IMG/VR virus record: IMGVR_UViG_3300012919_000036
Span: 1-25,385 of that record
DNA: 25,385 nucleotides
Source of the DNA: a virus
Direction: 5' to 3' (one strand)
Under the pieces are notes generated by a model. The model did no database searches. It was not told where the DNA came from and worked only from the letters and a program-made list of their open reading frames with translations. Shown piece by piece: positions 13,827 to 20,573 of the stretch. Within the stretch, counting starts at the first letter, position 1; the number at the start of each line of letters is the position of its first letter. The position numbers and the translations under genes are program-made.

Positions 13827-14296
13827 TATTTCAATAGTGCTTTGATCTCTTTTGGCTCCATGCCATATTCTTCAAACAATGCTTTCCAATCATCTTTGCT
13901 GTTTGTTTTCAACAGCAAATCAATTTCATCATCATTGTAGTGTGGATAGTGTTCTACAATCCACTTGCCAATTTTACTGCTTTTACCAGCACTGTGTGGT
14001 TTGATCCATGCATGTTGCCTACGCATTTTTCCAGCAGTGTGTCCAACAATTTGTAGCAGTCGTATTTGCAGTTCTGGATAGTGTCTGATTGTGTTGTAGT
14101 GTCTATTGCTGAATTCATTTACATATTCCAAATAGTGTTCTTGTAAACTAACGTCACTGCTCTGCAGAGCACTCATCCAACGTTGCAGTACAAATATGCT
14201 CAGCTTTTTCAATTCATCTTCGTTCAAGCTAGGAAACCACGTGGTATCTCTAGTATCAAGTACTCGCATCTCATTTTGAATACTCATATCTGCCAT
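13826..14296 (-). CDS. Possible clamp-loader small subunit (gp62-like)
   Basis: A 156-residue helical protein. The block HPELQIRLLQIVGHTAGKMR-like region (about 75-93), followed by HAWIKPH and then a basic GKSSKIGKWIVEHYPHYNDD segment, resembles proteins I recall as putative gp62-like clamp-loader subunits in marine T4-like phages. It also recalls the fixed K-R-x-x-x-W-x-K segment of T4 gp62, but the similarity is low and this could be a different conserved protein. No P-loop is present, as expected for gp62, and the large subunit gp44 is not in this window. TAATG junctions couple it to both neighbours. Confidence 0.75.
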   Translation of the reverse strand: MADMSIQNEMRVLDTRDTTWFPSLNEDELKKLSIFVLQRWMSALQSSDVSLQEHYLEYVNEFSNRHYNTIRHYPELQIRLLQIVGHTAGKMRRQHAWIKPHSAGKSSKIGKWIVEHYPHYNDDEIDLLLKTNSKDDWKALFEEYGMEPKEIKALLK

Positions 14297-14544
14297 TAGT
14301 GAAAAGTTTCCTTGCTTGGCTGTTTGTTAGGATTAGTAGTTGTTTCTATCACTGTATCCATCAATGCTATCCATTCTTCTTCTGTTAGTTGTTCTTGATA
14401 CATACGTGATGCTGTTGCCATCAAACAACCTGCTATTGCTAGAGGACTTGAACCCTTGTCAATCCATTTTAGTGTAAGTTCCATCAATTCAGTTGATATC
14501 TTCAACAACTCCATATCAGTTTCATCTTCTTCAATTATTTTCAT
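14296..14544 (-). CDS. Small helical conserved hypothetical, 82 aa
   Basis: An acidic start (MKIIEEDETDME) is followed by helices (LLKISTELMELTLKWIDKG, then SPLAIAGCLMATASRMYQEQ, then EEEWIALMDTVIETT). It is probably a small helical bundle that binds a partner. The first ATG (14544) lies 4 nt after the previous stop with no good Shine-Dalgarno sequence; an internal ATG at residue 11 is an alternative start. Its stop overlaps the next gene as TAATG. Confidence 0.75.
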   Translation of the reverse strand: MKIIEEDETDMELLKISTELMELTLKWIDKGSSPLAIAGCLMATASRMYQEQLTEEEWIALMDTVIETTTNPNKQPSKETFH

Positions 14545-14548
14545 TTTA

Positions 14549-15049
14549 TTATATCAATTTGTTTATGTCAAGTACCTCAGGTACTTTATTTGCATCTTTG
14601 ACAAAAAATGCACACCTTGGTTCTTTTTTATCTTCCAATGGTACTGCTAGAATATGTCCATATTTAAGTTTTGGAAAATACCATTTCATGTCTTGAAATA
14701 CTCCAGTAAAATCAACAGACAAATATTCTGCCATAAATCCTGTTATAGGATTCATTGAAAAAGCAGTAAAGCCTCTATCATTGATACTGGTAAGTGGCAT
14801 TACTTCTGGGTCGCCCATGTCAGGATCAGCTATTACTATGCTCCAATCTATTGGCATCATCAAACTATTACCAGCGATATTTAAAGTAATAGCAGGTGCA
14901 TTAAAACTTTCCAAGAATACCAATGGAACAAATATATAATCTGCTTGTGCTGGATTGGTATAGTCTATTACACAATATCTAAAATCATCAATCTGCTCAG
15001 GAATATTATCTAGCTCATATCCTTCATTTTCTATGGTTAATATCTTCAT
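14549..15049 (-). CDS. Conserved hypothetical, 166 aa, downstream of UvsW
   Basis: A beta-rich protein with runs such as DYIFVPLVFLESFNAPAITL, MPIDWSIVIADPDMGDPE and WYFPKLKYGHILAVPL, then a C-terminal CAFFVKDANKVPEVLD. I recall the same pattern in marine T4-like phages, always without a known function. It begins in a TAATG overlap with the stop of uvsW, so it is made with the helicase and may belong to replication or recombination control. No membrane segment or zinc site is seen. Confidence 0.85.
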   Translation of the reverse strand: MKILTIENEGYELDNIPEQIDDFRYCVIDYTNPAQADYIFVPLVFLESFNAPAITLNIAGNSLMMPIDWSIVIADPDMGDPEVMPLTSINDRGFTAFSMNPITGFMAEYLSVDFTGVFQDMKWYFPKLKYGHILAVPLEDKKEPRCAFFVKDANKVPEVLDINKLI

Positions 15050-16497
15050 TAATAATCAACTTTCTGCACTGAAAAAGGGTAGTGTGCTTCCCTGTAAAAC
15101 TTCTTACGTTGAGTAAGATGCCTTTTGCTAAACTTACAACTTGATGTTATATCCCAAATTTGTATATGATCTTTGTCCTTGGCTTTACGTATGCCACGAC
15201 CTATGCTCTGTATAACTCTTACAAAAGATTTACCAGGCTCAATAAGAACAAGATTGAAGATGCGAGGAATATTGATTCCCACCGCGGCAACTCCATAAGT
15301 CGCAATAACAACCATGTTTGTAGATTCGTTAATTTCTGTATAAGTGTCTTTTCTGTCTGCACTTTTCATTGCTCCTTTCACAAAGGTTGCGTTTGGTAGC
15401 AGTTCCTGTAGTTTTTCACCACACTTGATTCTGTCAACAAGCACCAATGTATTGCCATTTTGGCTCATTGCATCTATAAGGCCACTAATATAATTTAGCC
15501 TCTTTTGATCAGTTACCAAATATGTGAGCTCACTTTGATAGTTTGGAAAGTCAACTGTATCCTGCATTTGTACAATATCAATATTGCACTCTGCAAGCAC
15601 ACCTTCTTCCTGTAGCTCATGTGCTGACAGTTTGTTAATAACCTGCCCTAGTCCAGCACGTATGCCAAAGAACTCGTGTTGCTCTTTGGGTATTGTGCCT
15701 GTAAGTCCCCAACGCAATGGCACATTACTGAATGGACCTGTCAACAGTTTCTTTAACACATCTGCTTTTGCTTGATGCACTTCGTCTACCATAACACATA
15801 CAACACCCTGCAAAAACTCTGCTAGACTAATTTCACTGAGTCCATCTCTGTAACGTTTCTCCATGGTGTTCAAACTTTGCCATGTGCATATTGTATGTGT
15901 TTTGTTCATTTCTTTTTTGTCACCAAAATACACGCCAACATCTAAGCCCATATTCTCGTAATCTTCTGCGGTTTGTCTTACAAGATCTTTGTTGGGTACT
16001 ATAACCACTGTTCTTCCATACTGTTCTACACGTTCACTGAGTGCGGCCGTAATCAATGTTTTGCCAGCACCAGTGGCTATCTCTTGGACGCACTGTGGCG
16101 TATCCAAGAACTGATTGATAATAGCAACTTGATAATCACGCAGTACTATAGGTTCACCTTCTACAGGATGACCTTTGGGCCATGTTAGATTTGTATATGT
16201 ATTTTCATCAACTGGTTGTGTTGCAAAATCTACATGCTGTCTACGATCATCAAGATCTATTTCATAACCATCTGATTCAAGTATTGGTAGTATTTCATCT
16301 AGTAGATTAATATATGTACTTCCGCCCATTGAAAAAAATTGCACAGTACCATCCCAGCGACCTAGCTTGTATGCAGGAACATGATATGCATACGGCAAAA
16401 AGAACTTCAGCTTGTCCATGCACTTTCTTCTTGTGCTGGTGGCTAGTCCTTCTACTTTACAATTCACTTCATCTTTGAGTACAATTTTACATTTCAT
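15049..16497 (-). CDS. uvsW: DNA/RNA helicase UvsW
   Basis: Superfamily 2 helicase that remodels branched DNA and R-loops and helps switch the phage from origin to recombination-driven replication. A small N-terminal domain of about 100 residues precedes the motor. Walker A is ATGAGKT (141-147), motif II is DEVH (238-241) and motif III is GLTGTIP (264-270). The C-terminal lobe has NTLVLVDRIKCGEKL and QSIGRGIRKAK (motif VI, with the arginine finger). The length of 482 aa is close to T4 UvsW (about 500). It starts 9 nt after the preceding gene with no strong Shine-Dalgarno sequence. Confidence 0.95.
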   Translation of the reverse strand: MKCKIVLKDEVNCKVEGLATSTRRKCMDKLKFFLPYAYHVPAYKLGRWDGTVQFFSMGGSTYINLLDEILPILESDGYEIDLDDRRQHVDFATQPVDENTYTNLTWPKGHPVEGEPIVLRDYQVAIINQFLDTPQCVQEIATGAGKTLITAALSERVEQYGRTVVIVPNKDLVRQTAEDYENMGLDVGVYFGDKKEMNKTHTICTWQSLNTMEKRYRDGLSEISLAEFLQGVVCVMVDEVHQAKADVLKKLLTGPFSNVPLRWGLTGTIPKEQHEFFGIRAGLGQVINKLSAHELQEEGVLAECNIDIVQMQDTVDFPNYQSELTYLVTDQKRLNYISGLIDAMSQNGNTLVLVDRIKCGEKLQELLPNATFVKGAMKSADRKDTYTEINESTNMVVIATYGVAAVGINIPRIFNLVLIEPGKSFVRVIQSIGRGIRKAKDKDHIQIWDITSSCKFSKRHLTQRKKFYREAHYPFSVQKVDY

Positions 16498-16506
16498 AAT
16501 AGCAGT

Positions 16507-17103
16507 TTACACTCTTTCTTGCAATATGTCAAGGTTTGCTTTTGTCCATAAATTTGCAAATGCAACAAAATCATCAACTTGTAGTTCAACAGAAAAAACA
16601 GTTTCTATCCAGTCAAATAGTATTCTAACTTGCTTTGTACTGTTCCAAAAAATATTTGGTTCAATATGATAATAATGACAACCGTTCAACAGTTGATCTA
16701 TTTTTAGTTTATCGTAAATTTCTGTTGGCACTGCATTGTCAAGTTTTTTGCTTTTTATTTTGTTTACCCAATCAGCACTTTCTAAGGTTGTTGAACAAAG
16801 CACTATAATTGCACTATTCCAATCTTGCCAACTATTTTTTGTTTCAGATAAATCTTCAAGTTTATAGAAATGCTTTCTGTGTAGGTTAATGAGTTTGTCA
16901 TCAGTGATCCAATTTGTGTCGCCTTGTCTATCCAAGTGCTGATTATTAAAACAGTTAATACTTGGACCATGTAGATTCCATTTGTTAACACTTGAGATTA
17001 CCTTTGCTTTTTGTGTAACAAATGGTAATTGCTGACCAAGTGTCCAAGTTAAAAACTCACCACCAGATCCTGCACTGTAAATTATATCTAAAACTTTTTT
17101 CAT
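16507..17103 (-). CDS. P-loop-like / possible sulfotransferase-like protein, 198 aa
   Basis: The N-terminus MKKVLDIIYSAGSGGEFLTW has a hydrophobic strand, an AGSGG loop and a helix, like the 5'-phosphosulfate loop of sulfotransferases or a broken P-loop. The lysine of a true Walker A is absent. The C-terminal part (RILFDWIETVFSVELQVDDF, then LWTKANLDIL) matches the layout of the sister proteins at 3947 and 11910. A modifying enzyme is possible but not shown. The gene lies between two tandem hairpins (17118-17186) and uvsW. No clear Shine-Dalgarno sequence is present. Confidence 0.8.
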   Translation of the reverse strand: MKKVLDIIYSAGSGGEFLTWTLGQQLPFVTQKAKVISSVNKWNLHGPSINCFNNQHLDRQGDTNWITDDKLINLHRKHFYKLEDLSETKNSWQDWNSAIIVLCSTTLESADWVNKIKSKKLDNAVPTEIYDKLKIDQLLNGCHYYHIEPNIFWNSTKQVRILFDWIETVFSVELQVDDFVAFANLWTKANLDILQERV

Positions 17104-17117
17104 ATTACATATAGGGT

Positions 17118-17146
17118 GAGGAGAAGCCGTTTGTTGACTTCTCCTC
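17118..17146. repeat. Inverted repeat, 9-bp stem, 11-nt loop
   Basis: GAGGAGAAG (17118-17126) pairs perfectly with CTTCTCCTC (17138-17146). It lies in the 88-bp gap between the AAA+ ATPase stop and the start of the gene at 16507. There is no T-run after it, so it is not a standard terminator; it could slow the polymerase, block RNase or act on translation of the next gene. The arm facing the next gene is rich in anti-Shine-Dalgarno-like CTCCTC. Confidence 0.65.
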
Positions 17147-17147
17147 T

Positions 17148-17186
17148 ACGGTCCATTGGAGTGAGAGAGGGCGTAGGTTGGACCGT
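17148..17186. repeat. Inverted repeat, 8-bp stem, adjacent to first hairpin
   Basis: ACGGTCCA (17148-17155) pairs with TGGACCGT (17179-17186) across a 23-nt loop. A short alternative palindrome (TCCATTGGA, 17152-17160) overlaps one arm, so two mutually exclusive folds are possible. The stem begins 2 bp from the first hairpin, forming a tandem structure just after the AAA+ ATPase gene. Confidence 0.6.
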
Positions 17187-17191
17187 GACTC

Positions 17192-18031
17192 TTAGCTAAC
17201 CTTTCTCTTCATGCATGTAACCTCAACGTACCTTTTCCAGCCCTTGGGTTGATGCTTCATAAGATCAGCAATCTTTGTTACCATTCGCAAACTAACTTCT
17301 CTCAAGTTTTCTTTGTTTGCATCCATGTAATTCATTAGTGCAGTTTCCTGCCCCTTTTCGAACTTGTAGCTATTAAGCATACCATCTTTAACCAACTGCT
17401 TACACCTTAGGAACTTGTCCCTCATAGTATCAAGTGTAAGATCCAAATAGTGACACCTGGACATAATAGCATCTAGGTGGTCTTTTAGTTTACCTCGTGT
17501 ACCTTCAAACTTCAAGTTTGTAATAAAGATAACACTACCTTTAAATTCAAACCTATCAGGAATACCTTCACGTCTTAGCAGAGCACTATCTGTGTTCCAG
17601 CTCAACATTCTCCTAGCACCACTATCAAGTGCGGCCTTGAGCAAGTTCAATGATGTTTCATCATGTAATACTGTGTCACAGTCATCCATAACCAACACAG
17701 ACCCTTTGTCTGAGTTTTCATAAAGAACTTTGTACAAACCAATGGCACTCGAAGCACCTTTGATAACTTGGAAACGATCTCGCTTACCAGCCATCTTATC
17801 AAACATTCTGTTTTCGTTGAGCACCTGCTCAACACCAAATGACTTACCAACACCTGGAGGTCCAGTAACAACCATACCTCGCACAACACCATCAACTGAT
17901 GCTTGTGTCATGTCATTTAAAATATCAAATCGTTCACGTAAACGTTTGATCACTTGAGCATCTGTCTCGACTTTTTCAGCCTTCTTGACAGTTACTTTTG
18001 TATTTTTGGAAATTTTTAATTTAGTAGCCAT
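17192..18031 (-). CDS. AAA+ ATPase
   Basis: A 279-residue ATPase. A basic N-terminal tail (about 1-25) leads to Walker A GPPGVGKS (57-64), Walker B VLVMDDCD (112-118), a sensor-1 FITN (169-172) and a C-terminal helical lid. The pattern fits the small stand-alone AAA+ proteins of marine T4-like phages; it lacks features of the gp44 clamp loader or a protease. Substrate and partner are unknown. I start at ATG 18031, 9 nt after AAGGAG. A GTG at 18040 sits right on the Shine-Dalgarno sequence and is unlikely. It has its own sigma70-type promoter, so it is probably an early or middle gene. Confidence 0.9.
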   Translation of the reverse strand: MATKLKISKNTKVTVKKAEKVETDAQVIKRLRERFDILNDMTQASVDGVVRGMVVTGPPGVGKSFGVEQVLNENRMFDKMAGKRDRFQVIKGASSAIGLYKVLYENSDKGSVLVMDDCDTVLHDETSLNLLKAALDSGARRMLSWNTDSALLRREGIPDRFEFKGSVIFITNLKFEGTRGKLKDHLDAIMSRCHYLDLTLDTMRDKFLRCKQLVKDGMLNSYKFEKGQETALMNYMDANKENLREVSLRMVTKIADLMKHQPKGWKRYVEVTCMKRKVS

Positions 18032-18071
18032 GTGTCTCACTCCTTGACTGTTTTTTGTTACCTACACTATT

Positions 18072-18100
18072 ATAATACGACAGGGTGCATAAAAGGTCAA
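18072..18100 (-). promoter_or_regulatory. Sigma70-type promoter for AAA+ ATPase
   Basis: TTGACC (18100-18095) and TATTAT (18077-18072) are separated by 17 bp. The -35 overlaps the TGA stop of the gene at 18097. The leader of about 35 nt carries AAGGAG. It shares the AAAGGTTGACYT start with the promoters at 19213 and 19824 but lacks their palindrome. Confidence 0.75.
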
Positions 18101-18834
18101 CCTTTTATTTCCTCTATTTTCATATAATTTAACATTGTTTCCGTGCAATTCGTGTATTTGCTAAGTTCATGTCCTTTTACTCTAGCGGTTATACTCAGTG
18201 TTTTACCGTCCATTACTTTTGTAAGATCCGGATCTTTGTTCCAAAAGAACTTCACTATATGTTTATCATCATAAACTGTGGTAACAATAAAGTTACCAAA
18301 ATTACGTAGATATTTGATATCTATAACCTTCAATTCCATGCTAACACGTTCACCAACTTTGCCAACACGTTCGCTGGTGCGTTTGAACTTGCTCATCATA
18401 TCAGAAAATTCTTCACGTTTTTGATCTACAGTATAACTTTTTGGCAAACTCGCGGCAACACTTACACCAAATTTATCAACTGTTTGATTCATAATAAATC
18501 CAGCCACACGTTCTTCAAATCCGTTAAGAGTTGAACTAAGTTTTTTAAAAGTCAAACTTGACTGAAAATGTTCAATAATTTCATTTGCTCTTTTTGTAAT
18601 GCTAGGATCTGTTTCACAAAGTTCCAAACAGGCTTTTGCATGTTTGTCTTTGGCTTTGTTGCCATCTAGCATATAGCCAATCACAGTTTTGTTATCGTGC
18701 CAACGTGTTTCAGTTTCATTGTCCCACCAACCATTGCCACTGCTCACAAAGCCTTGATAGTCAGTGACTGCTACTGCGTATTCCATTACAATAGATATAT
18801 CAAATGTTGGTTTTTGTTTACCCACAAACGTCAT
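18097..18834 (-). CDS. Conserved phage protein with possible C-terminal OB-fold
   Basis: A 245-residue protein. Residues about 150-240 (MELKVIDIKYLRNFGNFIVT, then TLSITARVKGHELSKYTNCT, then ETMLNYMKI) look like a five-strand OB barrel of the type used to bind single-stranded nucleic acid. The N-terminal half is helical with a Trp-rich start. The function is not known; OB folds and the recombination-block setting make DNA binding a fair guess. I start at ATG 18834, inside the end of the 57-residue gene upstream, with GGAGCAAGAAG before it. The longer frame opens at a TTG at 18891 and only copies the neighbour's reading region. Confidence 0.8.
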   Translation of the reverse strand: MTFVGKQKPTFDISIVMEYAVAVTDYQGFVSSGNGWWDNETETRWHDNKTVIGYMLDGNKAKDKHAKACLELCETDPSITKRANEIIEHFQSSLTFKKLSSTLNGFEERVAGFIMNQTVDKFGVSVAASLPKSYTVDQKREEFSDMMSKFKRTSERVGKVGERVSMELKVIDIKYLRNFGNFIVTTVYDDKHIVKFFWNKDPDLTKVMDGKTLSITARVKGHELSKYTNCTETMLNYMKIEEIKG

Positions 18835-18991
18835 TTGCTTCTTGCTCCATCTGTTGTTCGCATTTTTCAAATTCTGCTCTTTTATCAGCAATCATTTTTT
18901 GTACTGTTTTGATAACCTGTAGTTGATCGCCTTGATCTAATTTATCAAGCAATAGTTCTAAATTATCAATATCTTGTAATAGTTCTGTCAT
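18818..18991 (-). CDS. Small coiled-coil protein, 57 aa
   Basis: A short gene reading MTELLQDIDNLELLLDKLDQ at the start and ending EANDVCG. It is almost entirely charged helix with heptad-like Leu spacing, so a coiled coil is likely, and has two Cys (44 and 56). Its ATG overlaps the preceding stop as ATGA, and its end overlaps the next gene by 17 nt, which supports it being real. The function is unknown; it may dimerise or bind a partner. Confidence 0.75.
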   Translation of the reverse strand: MTELLQDIDNLELLLDKLDQGDQLQVIKTVQKMIADKRAEFEKCEQQMEQEANDVCG

Positions 18992-19206
18992 TGTATATCC
19001 CAGCAGTCTTTTACTTTTCTAAATTTAATAGCTTCAATGCAACCCATTCTGTCCTTCATACCTAGCGGACCTTTTTCTTTCATAAACATCTTCATGGCTT
19101 TTTCTTTAGAAGCCTTTTTTGTCATGCCTACTGTTCTAAGTGTATAAGTTTTACGTCTTCCTTGAAGCGGTGTTACGTATGTAAATGTTAATTTTGTTTC
19201 TATCAT
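18988..19206 (-). CDS. Small basic conserved hypothetical, 72 aa
   Basis: A basic protein (IETKLTFTYVTPLQGRRKTY, then KASKEKAMKMFMKEKG) with an N-terminal beta pair and central Lys-rich helix; no family is recognised. I start at ATG 19206, which lies exactly 35 nt after the TTGACT -35 of its promoter and at the predicted +1. The upstream ATG 19224 lies inside the promoter and would not be in the transcript. The stop overlaps the next start as ATGA. Confidence 0.75.
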   Translation of the reverse strand: MIETKLTFTYVTPLQGRRKTYTLRTVGMTKKASKEKAMKMFMKEKGPLGMKDRMGCIEAIKFRKVKDCWDIQ

Positions 19207-19212
19207 ATTATT

Positions 19213-19241
19213 ATAGTAAGACATCTTGCTATAGAAGTCAA
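19213..19241 (-). promoter_or_regulatory. Sigma70-type promoter with near-palindromic operator
   Basis: TTGACT (19241-19236) and TACTAT (19218-19213) are 17 bp apart; a TATAAT lies 3 bp further down as an alternative -10. Between them the minus strand reads GCAAGATGTCTTAC (19229-19216), nearly palindromic and almost identical to the site at 19827-19840. The palindrome would cover the -10 upstream edge, a classic place for a repressor. Confidence 0.7.
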
Positions 19242-19249
19242 CCTTTTTA

Positions 19250-19447
19250 TTAATCTAAATCGCACTGCCAATAAGTACCATCAAACCAAGCACGAAGACC
19301 ACCTATAGGATAATCTTTATGCTCAAAGAATATGTAAGGACGACCACTTGCGTCTATTTTCTGTTCAATGATACTGGCTTCCTTTAAAGGTATTAGACGT
19401 TCTTCACCAGTATCTTCATAGTAAGCACTATTAAAAATACGTATCAT
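19250..19447 (-). CDS. Small conserved hypothetical, 65 aa
   Basis: A beta-rich small protein (YIFFEHKDYPIGGLRAWFDG, then TYWQCDLD) that may fold as a small barrel; no family is recognised. It is coupled to the upstream gene through TAATG. It ends just before the promoter at 19213-19241, so it is the last gene of its own small unit. Confidence 0.75.
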   Translation of the reverse strand: MIRIFNSAYYEDTGEERLIPLKEASIIEQKIDASGRPYIFFEHKDYPIGGLRAWFDGTYWQCDLD

Positions 19448-19794
19448 TATAATACCTCATTCCAACCAAAACTAGCACAAACAAATTTTTTACCCGACGG
19501 ATCTTCAACCACGTCACCAACACTAACTGAAAACATAGGCGCTAGTCTCTCAATGTTTTCTTCTGGACCTATATTACCTACTTCAAACACTTTTTCAATG
19601 CTGTCAGCAGTAATATTAGAAACATGTGTATACCAAGCATTATCAAATGCTTTTTTGGCTAACGCACCTGGATCATCACTAAATGACATATCAATTTTAG
19701 TCAGGTGTTTTTCAACAGAGTTATGCCCTTCAGCATTTACTTTGTTGTATTCAGCATCTGTAAGATGTATTTGGAAAAGTTTATATTTGTTCAT
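19447..19794 (-). CDS. Conserved hypothetical, 115 aa
   Basis: An alpha/beta protein (KYKLFQIHLTDAEYNKVNAE, then VGNIGPEENIERLAPMFSVS, then VGDVVEDPSGKKFVCASFGW). I recall the VGNIGPEENIERL...SVSVGDVV pattern from marine T4-like phages, without a function. GAGGT is present upstream of ATG 19794. It is read from the operator-bearing promoter at 19824-19852 together with the 65-residue gene, probably early. Confidence 0.85.
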   Translation of the reverse strand: MNKYKLFQIHLTDAEYNKVNAEGHNSVEKHLTKIDMSFSDDPGALAKKAFDNAWYTHVSNITADSIEKVFEVGNIGPEENIERLAPMFSVSVGDVVEDPSGKKFVCASFGWNEVL

Positions 19795-19823
19795 TACGAC
19801 CTCTTTTTTCTAACTATACATAT

Positions 19824-19852
19824 AGTGTAAGACATCTTACTTGAAAGGTCAA
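19824..19852 (-). promoter_or_regulatory. Sigma70-type promoter with perfect palindromic operator
   Basis: TTGACC (19852-19847) is followed after 17 bp by TACACT (19829-19824), a weak -10. Inside the spacer and -10 edge lies GTAAGATGTCTTAC (19840-19827), a perfect 6-2-6 palindrome on both strands. The same site recurs at 19216-19229. A phage or host regulator could bind here. Confidence 0.65.
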
Positions 19853-19861
19853 CCTCTTTTT

Positions 19862-20320
19862 TTAAAGAGTTACATCTTCTAAGCCGGCCGCTCGAATTTT
19901 GGTAATATTATTAAGTTGAAACTGTTTTGCATCTAGTGCCTTGATCAATCCAAGATATTTGTTGCGAACTAGTGCAAATTCATTGACTAGATGTTGTAGA
20001 TCTATTACATCAGTGTCTCCATCAGCAAACTTTTCAGCATCTCTACTGCTTAGAGCTCTATTGTAATTTTCTATATATGTGCGAAACTTTTTGCTTTTTA
20101 GTTTACGTAATTCAATATTGAGAAACTCCAATATTGCTTCAACTTCTTGTAGTTGATTAAATCTGTGTTCAACAATACCTGGAATTTCTCTACTATTACG
20201 TTCTAAGTTACCTTTAAGGCTACACTCAGGTCTAGCACTATCTAGCTCTTTGTTGTAGCTATCAATAGCATCAGGTAATTTACTTAGATCCTTTGTTAGT
20301 GTATTAAACCAACTACTCAT
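19862..20320 (-). CDS. uvsY: UvsY-like recombination mediator
   Basis: A 152-residue helical protein. The stretches KGNLERNSREIPGIVEHRFN, QLQEVEAILEFLNIELRKLK, TYIENYNRALSSRDAEK and LVNEFALVRNKYLGLIKALD follow a pattern I recall from UvsY of marine T4-like phages. UvsY loads UvsX onto gp32-covered single strands. Its place, two genes after uvsX, supports this. I start at ATG 20320, overlapping the stop of the acidic gene by 8 nt. An ATG at 20377 would add 19 residues that only mirror the neighbour's acidic tail. The assignment is from recalled pattern, not a search. Confidence 0.85.
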   Translation of the reverse strand: MSSWFNTLTKDLSKLPDAIDSYNKELDSARPECSLKGNLERNSREIPGIVEHRFNQLQEVEAILEFLNIELRKLKSKKFRTYIENYNRALSSRDAEKFADGDTDVIDLQHLVNEFALVRNKYLGLIKALDAKQFQLNNITKIRAAGLEDVTL

Positions 20321-20573
20321 CAAATTCTTCGTCGAGCCATTCGTCCTCGTCGTCCTCTGATTCATCAAACTCTGCATGTAAGTTTAATGCACGATCTAGA
20401 GAGTTGTCAAGTCCATAAAGTTCTTCATAGACATTATCAATATCAAATCCGTTGCTGAGAAGAGTTTGTACAAACCCTTCCGCGGCATCATTTCTATTTT
20501 TTCGTTCTATGTGTTGCTTTAGTGAACTCCAAATTTCAACTAGTAGTTCACTCTCGCTCGTCGATAATCTCAT
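20313..20573 (-). CDS. Small acidic protein between UvsX and UvsY, 86 aa
   Basis: A helical N-terminal region (LLVEIWSSLKQHIERKNRND, then AAEGFVQTLLSNGFDIDNVY) ends in a strongly acidic tail (ESEDDEDEWLDEEFDE). Acidic tails of this kind can mimic DNA or contact gp32-like or recombinase partners, but no function is known. The ATG overlaps the end of uvsX by 26 nt, with AGGAG 10 nt upstream. Similar small acidic genes next to uvsX occur in marine T4-like phages, as I recall. Confidence 0.85.
   Translation of the reverse strand: MRLSTSESELLVEIWSSLKQHIERKNRNDAAEGFVQTLLSNGFDIDNVYEELYGLDNSLDRALNLHAEFDESEDDEDEWLDEEFDE

Noticed and set aside
14548-14571. TTGACA plus TATAAT upstream of the gene at 14296-14544
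   Set aside because: The spacer is only 12 bp and the TTGACA is inside the end of the preceding gene, so it does not form a usable promoter.
18835-18891. Longer start (TTG 18891) for the OB-fold-like gene
   Set aside because: The extra residues lie over the 57-residue coiled-coil gene in another frame; ATG 18834 with GGAG upstream is better.
19207-19224. ATG 19224 as start of the gene at 18988
   Set aside because: It lies inside the operator and upstream of the predicted transcription start; ATG 19206 fits the promoter.
20321-20377. ATG 20377 as start of the UvsY-like gene
   Set aside because: The extra 19 residues mirror the acidic tail of the neighbour in another frame and do not fit the UvsY pattern, which starts at MSSWF.
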